This document shows, piece after piece, positions 63,960 to 64,000 of a DNA stretch of 64,000 nucleotides. Position numbers and translations under genes: made by a program. The stretch is taken from positions 118,167-182,166 of the forward strand of contig NZ_AKJD01000043.1 of the NCBI RefSeq assembly GCF_000282515.1, in the 5' to 3' direction. The DNA is from Pseudomonas sp. GM80 (GTDB taxonomy: Bacteria > Pseudomonadota > Gammaproteobacteria > Pseudomonadales > Pseudomonadaceae). The first letter of the stretch is position 1; the number at the start of each line of letters is the position of its first letter. The notes under the pieces were generated by a model, which saw only the letters and a program-made list of their open reading frames with translations, had not been told where the DNA came from and searched no databases.

Positions 63960-64000
63960 TTCTGTCTCCAGGTAAAAAACACCCCCTGTAGGAGCTGCCG

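Overview
The window looks like a chromosomal segment of a fluorescent-group Pseudomonas. The evidence is a MexEF-OprN type efflux operon, LpxO, Ku, AzoR, YbiT, a RimK-family ATP-grasp gene, and repeated REP/BIME palindromes of the Pseudomonas type (core gatcgcagcc / cggcagctcctaca) in the last 12 kb. The first 50 kb is a mosaic of accessory modules. From about 50.4 kb to the end the sequence is GC-rich, with compact, ordinary core genes.

Region by region. 0-4.9 kb: a partial TIR gene running in from the left, then a four-gene cassette on the + strand (TIR-like, deoxyribosyltransferase-like/TPR, second TIR-like, SLATT-type membrane protein). This reads like a nucleotide-signalling antiphage system with a pore-type effector. 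5-9 kb: small secreted proteins, one made of ten 13-residue repeats, a PLD-like protein, an AraC-type regulator and an EF-hand protein. 9.3-14 kb: a cytoplasmic BisC-like molybdoenzyme with its own MoaA paralogue and a methyltransferase; two perfect inverted repeats precede the enzyme. 14.5-18 kb: two near-identical cysteine hydrolases of the isochorismatase fold, an SDR and a truncated LysR gene. 18-20 kb: small, mostly uncharacterised genes. 20.1-26.9 kb: a TetR regulator divergent from a complete mexE-mexF-oprN-like operon, with an 18-bp perfect palindrome between them.

27-34 kb: a second defence-like locus. It has a giant STAND NTPase with an N-terminal PD-(D/E)xK-like domain (Avs-like), a small divergent gene, a trypsin-like protease and a possible HEPN protein. 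34-37 kb: an EamA transporter with a long histidine-rich tail and an HTH protein of unknown function. 38-45.5 kb: an AT-rich recombinase module of five co-directional genes. It has two clear tyrosine recombinases, one divergent recombinase-like protein, a small coiled-coil protein, and a truncated paralogue of the first large protein. 45.5-49.9 kb: a gene of unknown function converging on a Gabija-like pair (OLD/TOPRIM nuclease GajA and UvrD-like helicase GajB, overlapping by 4 nt), probably cargo of the recombinase module.

50.4-64 kb: azoR, a secreted alpha/beta hydrolase, a YhhS-type MFS gene between two REP palindromes, ybiT, lpxO, ku, a small Pro-rich secreted protein, a PQQ-type sugar dehydrogenase, a GNAT-C39 fusion divergent from a RimK-like ATP-grasp gene, a CorA-like transporter, and a small membrane protein. 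At the right edge a 21-codon reading frame followed by mutually exclusive hairpins looks like a transcription attenuator for a gene beyond the window.

The strongest candidates for an undescribed system are the TIR/DRHyd-TPR/TIR/SLATT cassette (1.6-4.9 kb) and the STAND-protease-HEPN locus (27-34 kb). Three separate defence-like loci within 50 kb suggest a defence hot spot. All functional calls are from sequence reading alone; no database search was run.
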